From CAWBVG01 sp963792175 (GTDB taxonomy: Bacteria; Acidobacteriota; Vicinamibacteria; Vicinamibacterales; CAVVIG01), in assembly GCA_963792175.1 (NCBI GenBank), contig CAWBVG010000021.1, positions 39,569-103,568 on the forward strand: DNA of 64,000 bases, given 5' to 3'. Shown piece after piece: positions 54,083 to 62,049 of this stretch (positions are counted from its first letter, which is position 1; each line of letters begins with the position of its first letter). Under the pieces are notes generated by a model, which worked only from the letters and a program-made list of their open reading frames with translations, ran no database searches and was not told where the DNA came from. Position numbers and translations under genes: made by a program.

Positions 54083-56440
54083 TCAGACCTGCAAGGCTGC
54101 CTTCGCCGGACCCCGGGCCGATTCCCACCACGCTTCGAAGTCCTTGAACGACCGGCTCAGGCGAACCGGCGCCGTCAGCGTTCCGGCCACCGCCTCCGTC
54201 GTCTTGTAGCCGTTGCCGGTGACGCATACGACAATCGATTCGTCGCGCGGAATCACGCCCCGGTTGACGAGGTCGATGGCCGCGGCGAGCGTCGTGCCGC
54301 CCGCCGGTTCGGTGAAGATGCCTTCGGTCTCGGCGAGCAGCCGAATCGCGTCCACGATCTGGGTATCGGACACCGCGGCGCCCGTGCCTCCAGTGGCGCG
54401 AATGCTCTGGATGACCTGATAGCCGTCGGCCGGATTGCCAATCGCGATCGACTTCGCAATCGTGTCGGGGCGGACCGGCTCGGGATACTCGAGGCCGGCC
54501 TCGATGGCGCGCACGACAGGTGCGCACCCGGCAGCCTGCGCGGCATACACACGTGGCAGCTCGCCGGACACGAGGCCGACCGTCCGGAGTTCCTTGAGCC
54601 CGCGCACGATCCGCGGCAGGAGCGTTCCACCCGCCACCGGCGACACCAGATGCCTGGGATAGCGCCAGCCGAGCTGCTCGACGATTTCGAAGCCCATCGT
54701 CTTGGCGCCTTCGGCGTAGTACGAGCGCAGGTTGATGTTGACGAAGCCCCAGCCGTACCGATCCGCCACCTGCGTGCAGAGGCGATTCACATCGTCGTAG
54801 TTCCCCGCAATCGCCAGAATCGTCGGGTTGAAGATCGCGGATCCGAGCAGCTTGCCAGCCTCGAGATTGTCGGGAATGACCACGCAGCAATCGATGCCGA
54901 GGCGAGCGGCGTGTGCCGACACGCTGTTCGCCAGGTTGCCGGTTGACGCGCACGCGAGGACATCGAATCCGAGTTCGACGGCACGCGTGGCGGCGACCGA
55001 GACGACGCGGTCCTTGTACGACAGGGTCGGATGGTTCACCGAGTCGTCCTTGACGTACAGCTCGGCGACCCCCAATCGGCTGGCCAGGCGATCGCATCGC
55101 ACCAGCGGTGTGAAGCCTGAATTGAAACCCGTGCGAGGCTCGCCCATGATCGGCAGCAATTCGCGATAGCGCCACAGATTTTTCGGCCGCGCCTCGATTG
55201 TCTCTCGAGTCAGCCGCACGGCGTCGTAGTCGTACACCGGTTCGAGGGGCCCAAGGCAGCGGTCGCACACATAGATCGCTTCCGCCGGAAATGGCGTCTT
55301 GCACAGATGACACTGAAGTCCAAGCAACGCGGTCACACGGCCTCCGCTAACGAAGTCTGAAGCTGAGTCTGAAGCTGAAGCTGAAGGCTGAAGGTTGAAG
55401 TCCGAAGACAGTCTCGGTGGCGGCACGATTGCGGCGCGATCCCTGGCGATGGCGGCGAGGTCGCTGAGGATCGCGACTGCCGTCGCCTCGCCGCCGGCGC
55501 CGGCGCCAAATACGCCGACGTCGCCCGCATGGACACCGGTGATGAGCGCGGCATTCTGCGCGCCCGTCGTGCGGCCAAAGATCGAATCGCGCGCGACGGC
55601 GACCGGCGCAACCCAGGCTGTGAGCGTGGACGGCGCGCGGTTGTACTCGGCGTACGCGAGCTGACGGATGGTGCGATCGGCGCGCCGCGCTCGCGCGAAG
55701 TCCGCCACGGTCACACCCGCGACGGAGCGAGCCGGGATAGCCTTCGGCTCCACGCGCAGCCCGAAGGCGATCGCGCACAGGATGGCCAGCTTCGCGCGGG
55801 CATCGTCTCCATCGAGGTCGGTGGAAGGGTCGGCTTCCGCATAACCTCGGGCACGAGCGTCGGCCAGCGCGTCCCCGAGCGAGCACCCGCTGGAATCCAT
55901 CCGCGACAGGACGGCGTTGGTGGTGCCGTTGAGGATGCCGACAACGCGAGTGATGCGGTCGCCGGCCAGACCGTCGCTGACTGCGCGGACAATCGGCATC
56001 GCCCCGCCGACGGCTGCTTCGAATCGCAGCTGACGTCCCTGGCGCGCCGCGAGCGTCCAGAGTGCCGCGCCATGGTGAGCCATCACCTGTTTGTTGGCGG
56101 TGACCACCGACTTGCCCGCCTCCAAGGCGCGCCGAATCCAGTCGGTCGCCGTGTCGAGCCCTCCGATCGCCTCGACCACGATGTCGATGTCGCGCTCCAG
56201 GATCTCATCGAGACTCGATGCCCAGACGACGCGGGCGTCGCCGAACTCGAGGCGCTTGCGGTCGGCGCGGCAATCGACGATGTGCGTCAGTTCGAGGCTG
56301 CAGACCGCGTCGGGTCCGGTCAGACGTCGAGCGACCGCCGAACCGACGGTGCCGAAGCCAAGCAGGGCGATCTTGTTGGCGCGATTGTGAGAGGCGGGCG
56401 GTACGACGTGAAATGAATCGAGGCTCACTGGCTCCCTCAT
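54083..56440 (-). CDS. Homoserine dehydrogenase-threonine synthase fusion
   Basis: An uninterrupted 785-codon frame. Residues about 20-345 are homoserine dehydrogenase: NAD site ALLGFGTVGSAVA, SVVTANKQVMA, AVGGAMPIVRAV, GILNGTTNAVLSRM and EADPSTDLDGDDARAK. Residues about 370-785 are threonine synthase: a zinc ribbon (QCHLCKTPF, CDRCLGPLEP), PLP lysine in HPTLSYKDRVV, phosphate loop ASTGNLANSVSAH and EPAGGTTLAAAI. The joining stretch (about 350-368; SDFNLQPSASASDSASDF) is encoded by CTTCAGC-type words at 55355-55410. No ACT domain and no homoserine kinase is present. ATG 56440 lies in the riboswitch P1 stem; GTG 56428 is an alternative. The fusion could also be two genes whose separating stop was lost. 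Confidence 0.88.
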   Translation of the reverse strand: MREPVSLDSFHVVPPASHNRANKIALLGFGTVGSAVARRLTGPDAVCSLELTHIVDCRADRKRLEFGDARVVWASSLDEILERDIDIVVEAIGGLDTATDWIRRALEAGKSVVTANKQVMAHHGAALWTLAARQGRQLRFEAAVGGAMPIVRAVSDGLAGDRITRVVGILNGTTNAVLSRMDSSGCSLGDALADARARGYAEADPSTDLDGDDARAKLAILCAIAFGLRVEPKAIPARSVAGVTVADFARARRADRTIRQLAYAEYNRAPSTLTAWVAPVAVARDSIFGRTTGAQNAALITGVHAGDVGVFGAGAGGEATAVAILSDLAAIARDRAAIVPPPRLSSDFNLQPSASASDSASDFVSGGRVTALLGLQCHLCKTPFPAEAIYVCDRCLGPLEPVYDYDAVRLTRETIEARPKNLWRYRELLPIMGEPRTGFNSGFTPLVRCDRLASRLGVAELYVKDDSVNHPTLSYKDRVVSVAATRAVELGFDVLACASTGNLANSVSAHAARLGIDCCVVIPDNLEAGKLLGSAIFNPTILAIAGNYDDVNRLCTQVADRYGWGFVNINLRSYYAEGAKTMGFEIVEQLGWRYPRHLVSPVAGGTLLPRIVRGLKELRTVGLVSGELPRVYAAQAAGCAPVVRAIEAGLEYPEPVRPDTIAKSIAIGNPADGYQVIQSIRATGGTGAAVSDTQIVDAIRLLAETEGIFTEPAGGTTLAAAIDLVNRGVIPRDESIVVCVTGNGYKTTEAVAGTLTAPVRLSRSFKDFEAWWESARGPAKAALQV
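55355..55410. repeat. GAAGCTGA/GAAGGCT word array forming the hom-thrC linker
   Basis: Seven or more GAAGNCT-type words (GAAGTCT, GAAGCTGA, GAAGGCT, GAAGGTT, GAAGTCC) follow each other between the two enzyme domains and are translated without a stop on the minus strand. Confidence 0.8.
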
Positions 56441-56563
56441 CTCCCCCCGCGGACTCGCGAGGTAGGAATTGGCACCTGAACCGCGGCGCTCCGCTTTTGA
56501 AGCGGATGCCCGCGTGGTTGCCGTGGCGTCACAGGGCCTGTCCCTCAGCCACTCTTGATGAAG
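56435..56563 (-). promoter_or_regulatory. SAM-I riboswitch
   Basis: Minus-strand RNA carries the conserved S-box core in order: CTTCATCAAGAG at 56563, GAGGGACAGGCCC, CGGCAACC, GGTGCCAATTCC at about 56479-56468, and GATGAGG at 56441-56435. CTTCATC (56563-56557) and GATGAGG (56441-56435) form a 7-pair P1, and GTGGC/GCCAC form P2. SAM binding should stabilise P1 and so shield the ATG at 56440 and the GGGGAG before it. It would switch off the threonine/methionine branch enzyme when SAM is abundant. Confidence 0.92.
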
Positions 56564-56585
56564 CGCGTATTCGGTTGTCCTGCGG

Positions 56586-56616
56586 ACTATACCAAAGCGG
56601 GCCGCTGGGAAAGCAA
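56586..56616 (-). promoter_or_regulatory. Candidate promoter of the riboswitch transcript
   Basis: TTGCTT at 56616-56611 and TATAGT at 56591-56586 on the minus strand, 19 bases apart. Transcription would start about 15 bases before the riboswitch P1. The spacing is slightly long. Confidence 0.5.
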
Positions 56617-56649
56617 CAGACAGCCTCTATGTATCCACATAGGTAGATG

Positions 56650-56748
56650 GAGTGCTGTGCAGTGCTGAGTGCTGGGTGCTTGTGCCTTGTGCTGGGTGCT
56701 GACTGCACCGCACAGCACTCGCGAGCACTCAGCACTAGCACCCAGCAC
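56650..56748. repeat. AGTGCTG heptamer hairpin
   Basis: AGTGCTGAGTGCT (56661-56673) pairs exactly with AGCACTCAGCACT (56724-56736), GTGCTGGGTGCT (56689-56700) with AGCACCCAGCAC (56737-56748) and GAGTGCTGTGC (56650-56660) with GCACAGCACTC (56710-56720). The sulfite reductase stop codon lies inside the array. Confidence 0.92.
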
Positions 56749-58585
56749 CCGCTTTGGCGCACTCCCCTTCCATCACTTCCGGCGCGAACTCCGCGGCTTC
56801 GCCGAGGTCGATGTAGTCGGCCGGCACGGCGTCGCCGGGCTGCAGGCGCTCGAGATCCGCCAGCGTTTTCTTGACGACGCCGAGCTCCACGCGGCCGAAG
56901 TAGGCGGTCGCCGATTCGTCCGGCTGGCGTTCGCGGGCGTACAGATCGATCAGGCGTTCGACGACTTGCGGGATGCGGCGCGCGGGCACCTTCGCCGCCA
57001 GCCGCGCGAACGTCGCGCCGCGATCGTGTGCTCCACCGCCGACCATCACGAAGTACTGCGGCACGGCCCGGGATCCGAGGCGCCGGACGCTTCCCTGGAA
57101 TCCGAGGGTGGCGATGTGATGCTGTCCGCAGCCATTCGGGCAGCCGCTGATCTTGATGCGCGCCCCGTCGGCGGCCGCAATCAGATCCGGACGCGCGCGC
57201 AGGTGATCCTCGAGCAGCCGTCCCAGCCCTCGAGATTGGGTAACCGCCAACCGGCAGGTTTCCGCTCCGGGGCAACTCGCCACGTCAGCGACGGTGCTCG
57301 CTTCGGCCAAGCCAAGGCCTGCCGCCGCAAAACGCCGGTACAGTTGCCGCACGTCGCACGAGTTCACCCACCGAAGCACGAGATCCTGATCCGGCGTGAC
57401 CCGCACGGACCCGTCGCCGTAGGCGCGTGCCAGTTCGCCGAGCACGCGCAGCTGCTCGCTGGTCAGGTCGCCCAACGGCACGCTGGCGATCACCAGCACG
57501 AACCCGAACTGCTTCTGCGGCAGTACGTTCGTGACGCGCCATCGCGCATACTCGTCGTCGCCGGTCTGATAGACCGGGACGATGGCGGGCGTCAGGCCGG
57601 GGCCGGTCACGCGTCCGGCGGAGACGCGCGTCGCGATGTATCCGACCGACGGCGACGATTCCTTCACCCATTCCGGTTTGGCCTCGCTGGCCGGCGGATC
57701 GATCTCGAGCGTGGGCACGTCGCCACGGAGCCGGCAGGCTGTGAGCTCGCGCTCGTATTCTTCACGCCACCGCGTCCAGCCCAGCTCGCGGATCATGAAT
57801 TTCATCCGATTCCGCTGCTTGTGCTGGTAGTCGCCAAAATGTTTGAACACCCGCAACACGGCTTCGGCGACGCGAAACACCTCGGAGGCCGGAAGGAACT
57901 CGTGCAGCAGGCCGGCCGAGGTCACCATGATTGCCGTCCCGCCGCCCGCGGTGACGCGGAATCCGCGGCCACCGTCGGGACCCACGACTGCACGGAAGCC
58001 GAGATCGTTGATGCCGATGCCGACGTGATCGGTCTCGCAACCTTCGAACGCGATCTTGAACTTGCGCGGCAGCGTCGAACTGAGCGGATGACGCAGCAGA
58101 TACCGCGTCAGCGCTTCCGCGTAAGGCGTGACGTCGAAACGCTCTTCGGCGCTGACGCCGGCGTAAGGGCAGGCCGTGATGTTCCGTACCGAATTCCCGC
58201 AGGCTTCACGCGTCGTCAGGCCCGCCTCGGCGAGCCGGCGCATCGCTGGTTCGACGTCGTGCAGCTTGACGAAATGAAACTGCACGTTCTGCCGGGTCGT
58301 GATGTGGCCGAACCCGCGGGAGTACTGATCTGCGACGTCGGCGAGCGCCTCGAGCTGATCGCTCGTGAGCGCGCCCTGCGGAATCTTGACGCGAAGCATC
58401 TGCGCGTCTTCGGCCTGCCGCTGTCCGTAGGTGCCGCGAACCAGCCGGAACGCGCGCCATTGATCGGGAGTCAGCTCACCGCGTTCGTACCGCTCGAGCG
58501 TCGTCACGAATTCGTCGATGTCCGCTTCGCTCGCGAATGACAGCCGCGCGCGCCCGTACGTTTTGGGATCGTCCACTACCGACAT
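56735..58585 (-). CDS. Ferredoxin-type nitrite/sulfite reductase (siroheme, 4Fe-4S)
   Basis: A 616-residue intact hemoprotein reductase with the pseudo-twofold plan. First half: YSRGFGHITTRQNVQFHFVK and RNITACPYAG. Second half: the cluster ligands C-x5-C in VASCPGAETCRLAV and C-x3-C in SGCPNGCGQHH. It reduces sulfite to sulfide (or nitrite to ammonia). The siroheme methyltransferase directly upstream and the SAM-riboswitch gene downstream favour sulfate assimilation. Its last residues (KAGAGC) come from the word array. Start ATG 58585, 1 base after cobA. Confidence 0.92.
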   Translation of the reverse strand: MSVVDDPKTYGRARLSFASEADIDEFVTTLERYERGELTPDQWRAFRLVRGTYGQRQAEDAQMLRVKIPQGALTSDQLEALADVADQYSRGFGHITTRQNVQFHFVKLHDVEPAMRRLAEAGLTTREACGNSVRNITACPYAGVSAEERFDVTPYAEALTRYLLRHPLSSTLPRKFKIAFEGCETDHVGIGINDLGFRAVVGPDGGRGFRVTAGGGTAIMVTSAGLLHEFLPASEVFRVAEAVLRVFKHFGDYQHKQRNRMKFMIRELGWTRWREEYERELTACRLRGDVPTLEIDPPASEAKPEWVKESSPSVGYIATRVSAGRVTGPGLTPAIVPVYQTGDDEYARWRVTNVLPQKQFGFVLVIASVPLGDLTSEQLRVLGELARAYGDGSVRVTPDQDLVLRWVNSCDVRQLYRRFAAAGLGLAEASTVADVASCPGAETCRLAVTQSRGLGRLLEDHLRARPDLIAAADGARIKISGCPNGCGQHHIATLGFQGSVRRLGSRAVPQYFVMVGGGAHDRGATFARLAAKVPARRIPQVVERLIDLYARERQPDESATAYFGRVELGVVKKTLADLERLQPGDAVPADYIDLGEAAEFAPEVMEGECAKAGAGC

Positions 58586-58586
58586 G

Positions 58587-59387
58587 TCAGCCCCTCACTC
58601 TTCGCGACCCTGAAGGGGTCGCGCTACGTCTGCTTGCCGCAGCTTCAATCGCCTCGGTCTTGCCGATCCGCATGCCGATCGCCACGACGTCGCCGATGAC
58701 CAGCGTTCCCGGCCCGTCGCCGTCGAAATCCGCCGTTTCCCGCGCCAGATCGTCCAGCGTGCCCCGCCACACCTGTTGTTGCGGCCGCGTCGCGTCCGCG
58801 ACGATCGCTGTAGGCGTGCCGCGCGACCAGCCGCGATCGATCAGCTGACTCGCAATGGCCTCGGAGCGGCCGAGGCCCATCAGCACCACGACGGTGACGC
58901 CGTTCGGCTGGAGTTGGTGAATCGCCGATGAGAAGGCTTGCTGGTCGTGGCCAGAGACGACGAGGAACGCGGAGGCGACGCCGCGGTGCGTGACAGGAAT
59001 GCCGGCCGCCGCGGGTGCCGCGACAGCGCTGGTGATCCCTGGAACGACGTCGTACGGAATGCCGGCCTGCTGCAGCGCCAGGGCTTCCTCACCGCCGCGG
59101 CCGAACACGAACGGATCGCCGCCCTTCAGCCGCACGACCTTTCGCCCGCGTCGCGCCGCCCGAATCATCAACGCGTGGATCGCTTCCTGCGACATCGCGT
59201 GACGGCCGGCGCGTTTGCCGACGAAGAACCGCTGCGCCTTCCGCGCGTACTTGAGGATCCCCTCGCCGATCAACGCGTCGTACAGCACGAGGTCCGCCGC
59301 GCGCAGCCGCGCGACCGCGGTCCGCGTCAGCAGCCCGGGATCGCCCGGTCCCGCGCCGACCAGCGACACATGCCCTTTTACAACCAC
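58587..59387 (-). CDS. cobA: Uroporphyrinogen-III C-methyltransferase
   Basis: Makes precorrin-2, the siroheme and B12 precursor, using SAM. 266 residues: VSLVGAGPGDPGLLTRTAV, ADLVLYDALIG, VVRLKGGDPFVFGRGGEEAL, VVPGITSAVAAPAAAGIPVT and LVVSGHD. No dehydrogenase/ferrochelatase domain is fused, so another enzyme must finish siroheme. It directly precedes the siroheme-dependent reductase. Its upstream region is cut by the putative contig join at about 59,413. Confidence 0.95.
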   Translation of the reverse strand: MVVKGHVSLVGAGPGDPGLLTRTAVARLRAADLVLYDALIGEGILKYARKAQRFFVGKRAGRHAMSQEAIHALMIRAARRGRKVVRLKGGDPFVFGRGGEEALALQQAGIPYDVVPGITSAVAAPAAAGIPVTHRGVASAFLVVSGHDQQAFSSAIHQLQPNGVTVVVLMGLGRSEAIASQLIDRGWSRGTPTAIVADATRPQQQVWRGTLDDLARETADFDGDGPGTLVIGDVVAIGMRIGKTEAIEAAASRRSATPSGSRRVRG

Positions 59388-59413
59388 GAGTCCTCCGGTC
59401 CATAAACCACTAC

Positions 59414-60010
59414 CGGGCGGGTCTCGTGCTCTGCCGCTCCGAGCGCGCCCAGGCCATCGACCGCGCGGTGTTCCCCGGCCTGCAGGGCGGCCCGCTCGAG
59501 CACGTCATCGCCGCGAAGGCGACCTGCTTCAAGATCGCCGCCACGGAAGGCTTCCGCGCGTACCAGCAACAGGTGCGCACGAACGCCGACGTCCTCGCCG
59601 AGACCCTGCTCGCCGGCGGGATCGACCTGCTCGCGGGCGGGACGGACACCCACCTGCTGCAGCTCGACCTGCGCAGCACGGACTGGACGGGAAAGGATGC
59701 CGAGGAGCGCCTCGACGAGGTCGGCCTCACGACGAACCGGAACACGGTGCCGTTCGACGAGCGCCCGCCGACGATCGCGTCCGGTGTCCGGATCGGGACG
59801 CCGGCGGCGACGATGCGCGGCTTCGACGACGACGACTTCCGAGAGGTCGGGAAGATCATCGTGGAAGCGCTCGGCCCCGACGCCGACCTCGCAGCGCTCG
59901 GCGCGCGCACCGCCGCGCTCTGCGAGCGGCGCCCGCTCTACCCCGGCTTCCGCGGCTACACCGCCTTTCTCGCCTCCGGCGAGAAGGAGGCTAGGAGGAC
60001 GGCTCGATGA
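59414..60010 (+). CDS. glyA: Serine hydroxymethyltransferase, 3' fragment at a junction
   Basis: The frame begins without a start at RAGLVLCR, the segment just after the PLP-lysine motif (normally THKTLRGPRAG). It continues VFPGLQGGPLEHVIAAKATC, GTDTHLLQLDLR, VGLTTNRNTVPFD and SGVRIGTPAATMRG to the TGA at 60010. The N-terminal 230 or so residues are absent, and the sequence left of 59,413 belongs to the cobA upstream region on the other strand. It overlaps upp by four bases (ATGA). Read as the point where another genome was joined. Confidence 0.93.
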   Translation, partial: RAGLVLCRSERAQAIDRAVFPGLQGGPLEHVIAAKATCFKIAATEGFRAYQQQVRTNADVLAETLLAGGIDLLAGGTDTHLLQLDLRSTDWTGKDAEERLDEVGLTTNRNTVPFDERPPTIASGVRIGTPAATMRGFDDDDFREVGKIIVEALGPDADLAALGARTAALCERRPLYPGFRGYTAFLASGEKEARRTAR

Positions 60011-60672
60011 TCGAGAAGACGTCACCCAGCGTCGGTTCCGTGACCGGGACGGTCACGGAGGTGACGCATCCGCTCGTACTCCACAAGCTCGGGCTGCTGC
60101 GGGACGTCACCACGCCGACGCAGATGTTCCGCCAGCTCGTCAACGAGCTGACGCTGCTCCTGACGTACGAGGCGACGAAGGGCCTCGCCGACGAAGAGAT
60201 CGAGATCGAGACCCCGCTCGAGCAGACGACCGCGCGCCGGATCTCGGGGAAGAAGGTCGCGATCTGCCCGATCCTGCGCGCCGGCATCGGGATGCTGGAT
60301 GCCGTCCTCTCGCTCATCCCGGGCGCCCGTGTCGGGTTCATCGGGCTGTACCGCGACGAGGAGACCCTCGAGGCCGTCGAGTACTTCGTCAAGCTCCCGG
60401 GCGACATCGCCGACCGCGACGTGATCCTGCTCGACCCGATGCTGGCGACGGGCAACTCGACGGCGGCAGCGGTCGAGACGGTGAAGGGAGCGGGGGCGAC
60501 GTCCATCCGGCTGATCGCGCTGATCGCCGCGCCGGAGGGGATCGAGCGGATCCACCGGGATCATCCCGACGTCTCGATCGTGGTCGCGGCGATCGACCGC
60601 GCGCTCAACGAGAAGGGCTTCATCGTGCCCGGTCTGGGCGATGCAGGCGATCGCCTGTACGGCACGAAGTAG
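60007..60672 (+). CDS. upp: Uracil phosphoribosyltransferase
   Basis: Pyrimidine salvage enzyme that makes UMP from uracil and PRPP. 221 residues: THPLVLHKLGLLRD, KKVAICPILRAGIGMLDAVL, the PRPP loop VILLDPMLATGNSTAAAVET and the C-terminal GFIVPGLGDAGDRLYGTK that closes on uracil. Frame intact. Coupled to glyA and followed by a glycan-lipid transferase, an order seen in actinobacteria. Confidence 0.96.
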   Translation: MIEKTSPSVGSVTGTVTEVTHPLVLHKLGLLRDVTTPTQMFRQLVNELTLLLTYEATKGLADEEIEIETPLEQTTARRISGKKVAICPILRAGIGMLDAVLSLIPGARVGFIGLYRDEETLEAVEYFVKLPGDIADRDVILLDPMLATGNSTAAAVETVKGAGATSIRLIALIAAPEGIERIHRDHPDVSIVVAAIDRALNEKGFIVPGLGDAGDRLYGTK

Positions 60673-60683
60673 GGCCCCGACCG

Positions 60684-61808
60684 ATGCTCGACGACCTCAG
60701 GTCGAACCCCGAAGTCCTCTGGGGCGCGCTGATCGCCTTCGCGGTCGTCGTCGTGCTGACGCCTGCGGTCGGGGGGATGGCGCGCCTACTCGGGGTGGTC
60801 GACAAGCCCGACGAGCGGCGGTTGAACAAGCGGCCGATCCCGCGCCTCGGCGGGCTGGCGATCTTCCTCGGGATCCTGGTGCCCTCCCTCGCGTTCCTCG
60901 ACCTCTCGGGCGAGATGCGCGGGATCATGCTGGGCGCAGCGGTCGCCTGCGTCGTGGGCGCCGTCGACGACTTCCGGGGGCTCGATCCGCTTCCGAAGCT
61001 CGCAGGCCAGGTCGCCGCCGCGGCAATCCCGTGCGCGTTTGGCGTCTGGATCGACCACTTCACCTTCCCGTTCGTCGGCGTGGTCGACCTCCCGGCCTGG
61101 GTCGGGATGCCGCTCACGGTCGTCTGGATCGTCGCCGTGATGAACATGGTCAACTTCCTCGACGGCATGGACGGGCTCGCCTCGGGCGTCTGCGCGATCG
61201 CCGGCCTGACGTTCGCAACGCTCGCGCTGTCGCTCGGGAAGATCGACGCCGCCGTCCTCTCGGCCGTGGTGGCCGGCGCGTGCGTCGGCTTCCTCCGCCA
61301 CAACTTCTTCCCGGCGCGCATCTTCATGGGGGACTCGGGTGCGCTGGTGCTCGGGTTCACGCTCGCGACGGTGTCGGTCGCGGGCCTCCTCAAGACGGCG
61401 TCCACGGTGGTGCTCGTCCTCCCGCTCCTCGTGCTCGCGGTGCCGATCCTCGACACGTCGTTCGTGGTGGCCAAGCGGATGAAGTACCGCCGGCCGATCT
61501 CGTCACCGGACCGCTCCCACCTGCACCACCGCTTCATGGACATCGGCTTCTCCCAGCGTCGCGCGGCTGTGACGATGTGGGCGTGGACCGCAAGCCTCGG
61601 CGCGGCCGCGCTCGCCACGCGGTTCATCCCCTTCCGCGCCGAGGGGCAGTGGCACCTCTGGGAGACGGTCGCCGTCGTCCTCATCGCGCTCGCCGCGCTC
61701 GCGTTCTCGGTCTACGTCGTGTACCTGCTCGAGATCGTCAAGCTCGCCAACCCGCGCGTACGCCGCCGGAGGGCGGGGCTCGCCGAGGACGAGCGGCTGT
61801 CCGCCTGA
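60684..61808 (+). CDS. WecA/TagO-like undecaprenyl-phosphate GlcNAc-1-phosphate transferase
   Basis: Polytopic membrane enzyme that starts cell-wall glycopolymer synthesis by loading a sugar-phosphate on the lipid carrier. MraY-family motifs: KPDERRLNKRPIPRLGGLAI, VGAVDDFRGLDP, MNMVNFLDGMDGLASGV, RIFMGDSGALVLGF and the UDP-sugar loop SPDRSHLHHRFMDIGFS, whose His-rich form is typical of WecA/TagO rather than MraY. 374 residues with about ten helices. Frame intact. Confidence 0.93.
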   Translation: MLDDLRSNPEVLWGALIAFAVVVVLTPAVGGMARLLGVVDKPDERRLNKRPIPRLGGLAIFLGILVPSLAFLDLSGEMRGIMLGAAVACVVGAVDDFRGLDPLPKLAGQVAAAAIPCAFGVWIDHFTFPFVGVVDLPAWVGMPLTVVWIVAVMNMVNFLDGMDGLASGVCAIAGLTFATLALSLGKIDAAVLSAVVAGACVGFLRHNFFPARIFMGDSGALVLGFTLATVSVAGLLKTASTVVLVLPLLVLAVPILDTSFVVAKRMKYRRPISSPDRSHLHHRFMDIGFSQRRAAVTMWAWTASLGAAALATRFIPFRAEGQWHLWETVAVVLIALAALAFSVYVVYLLEIVKLANPRVRRRRAGLAEDERLSA

Positions 61809-62049
61809 GCGGAGCCGGCGGGCCGACAGGGAGGGTCGGGAAGCCGTCGAGCCGGTGTGCGCTCTCGTCCACCTCCGACGGGAGACCACGCTTCCCCCAG
61901 GGAATCCCGGCGGGGCTTCGTCCGAGTCGCGCTCCGGCTCGACGGACGTCAGCGTCGCCCACGCGAGCACATGCTCCATCCGAGAATCCACTGATTCGCA
62001 GAGAGGCCCCGGTGTCCGCTCCGGGCCCTCAGTACTTCCCCGAACAGGC
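61809..62049. other. Intergenic stretch without recognised feature
   Basis: About 240 bases after the transferase. An imperfect GC hairpin (GAGGCCCCGG facing CCGGGCCCTC) lies near 62003-62030 and might be a terminator without a T-tract. No word array of the kind common before 59.4 kb is present. Confidence 0.35.

Noticed and set aside
59414..60010. Horizontal transfer of a truncated glyA into the first genome
   Set aside because: The whole right flank for 4.6 kb is a coherent actinobacterial-type operon with no mobile element at the border, so an assembly join is the simpler reading.
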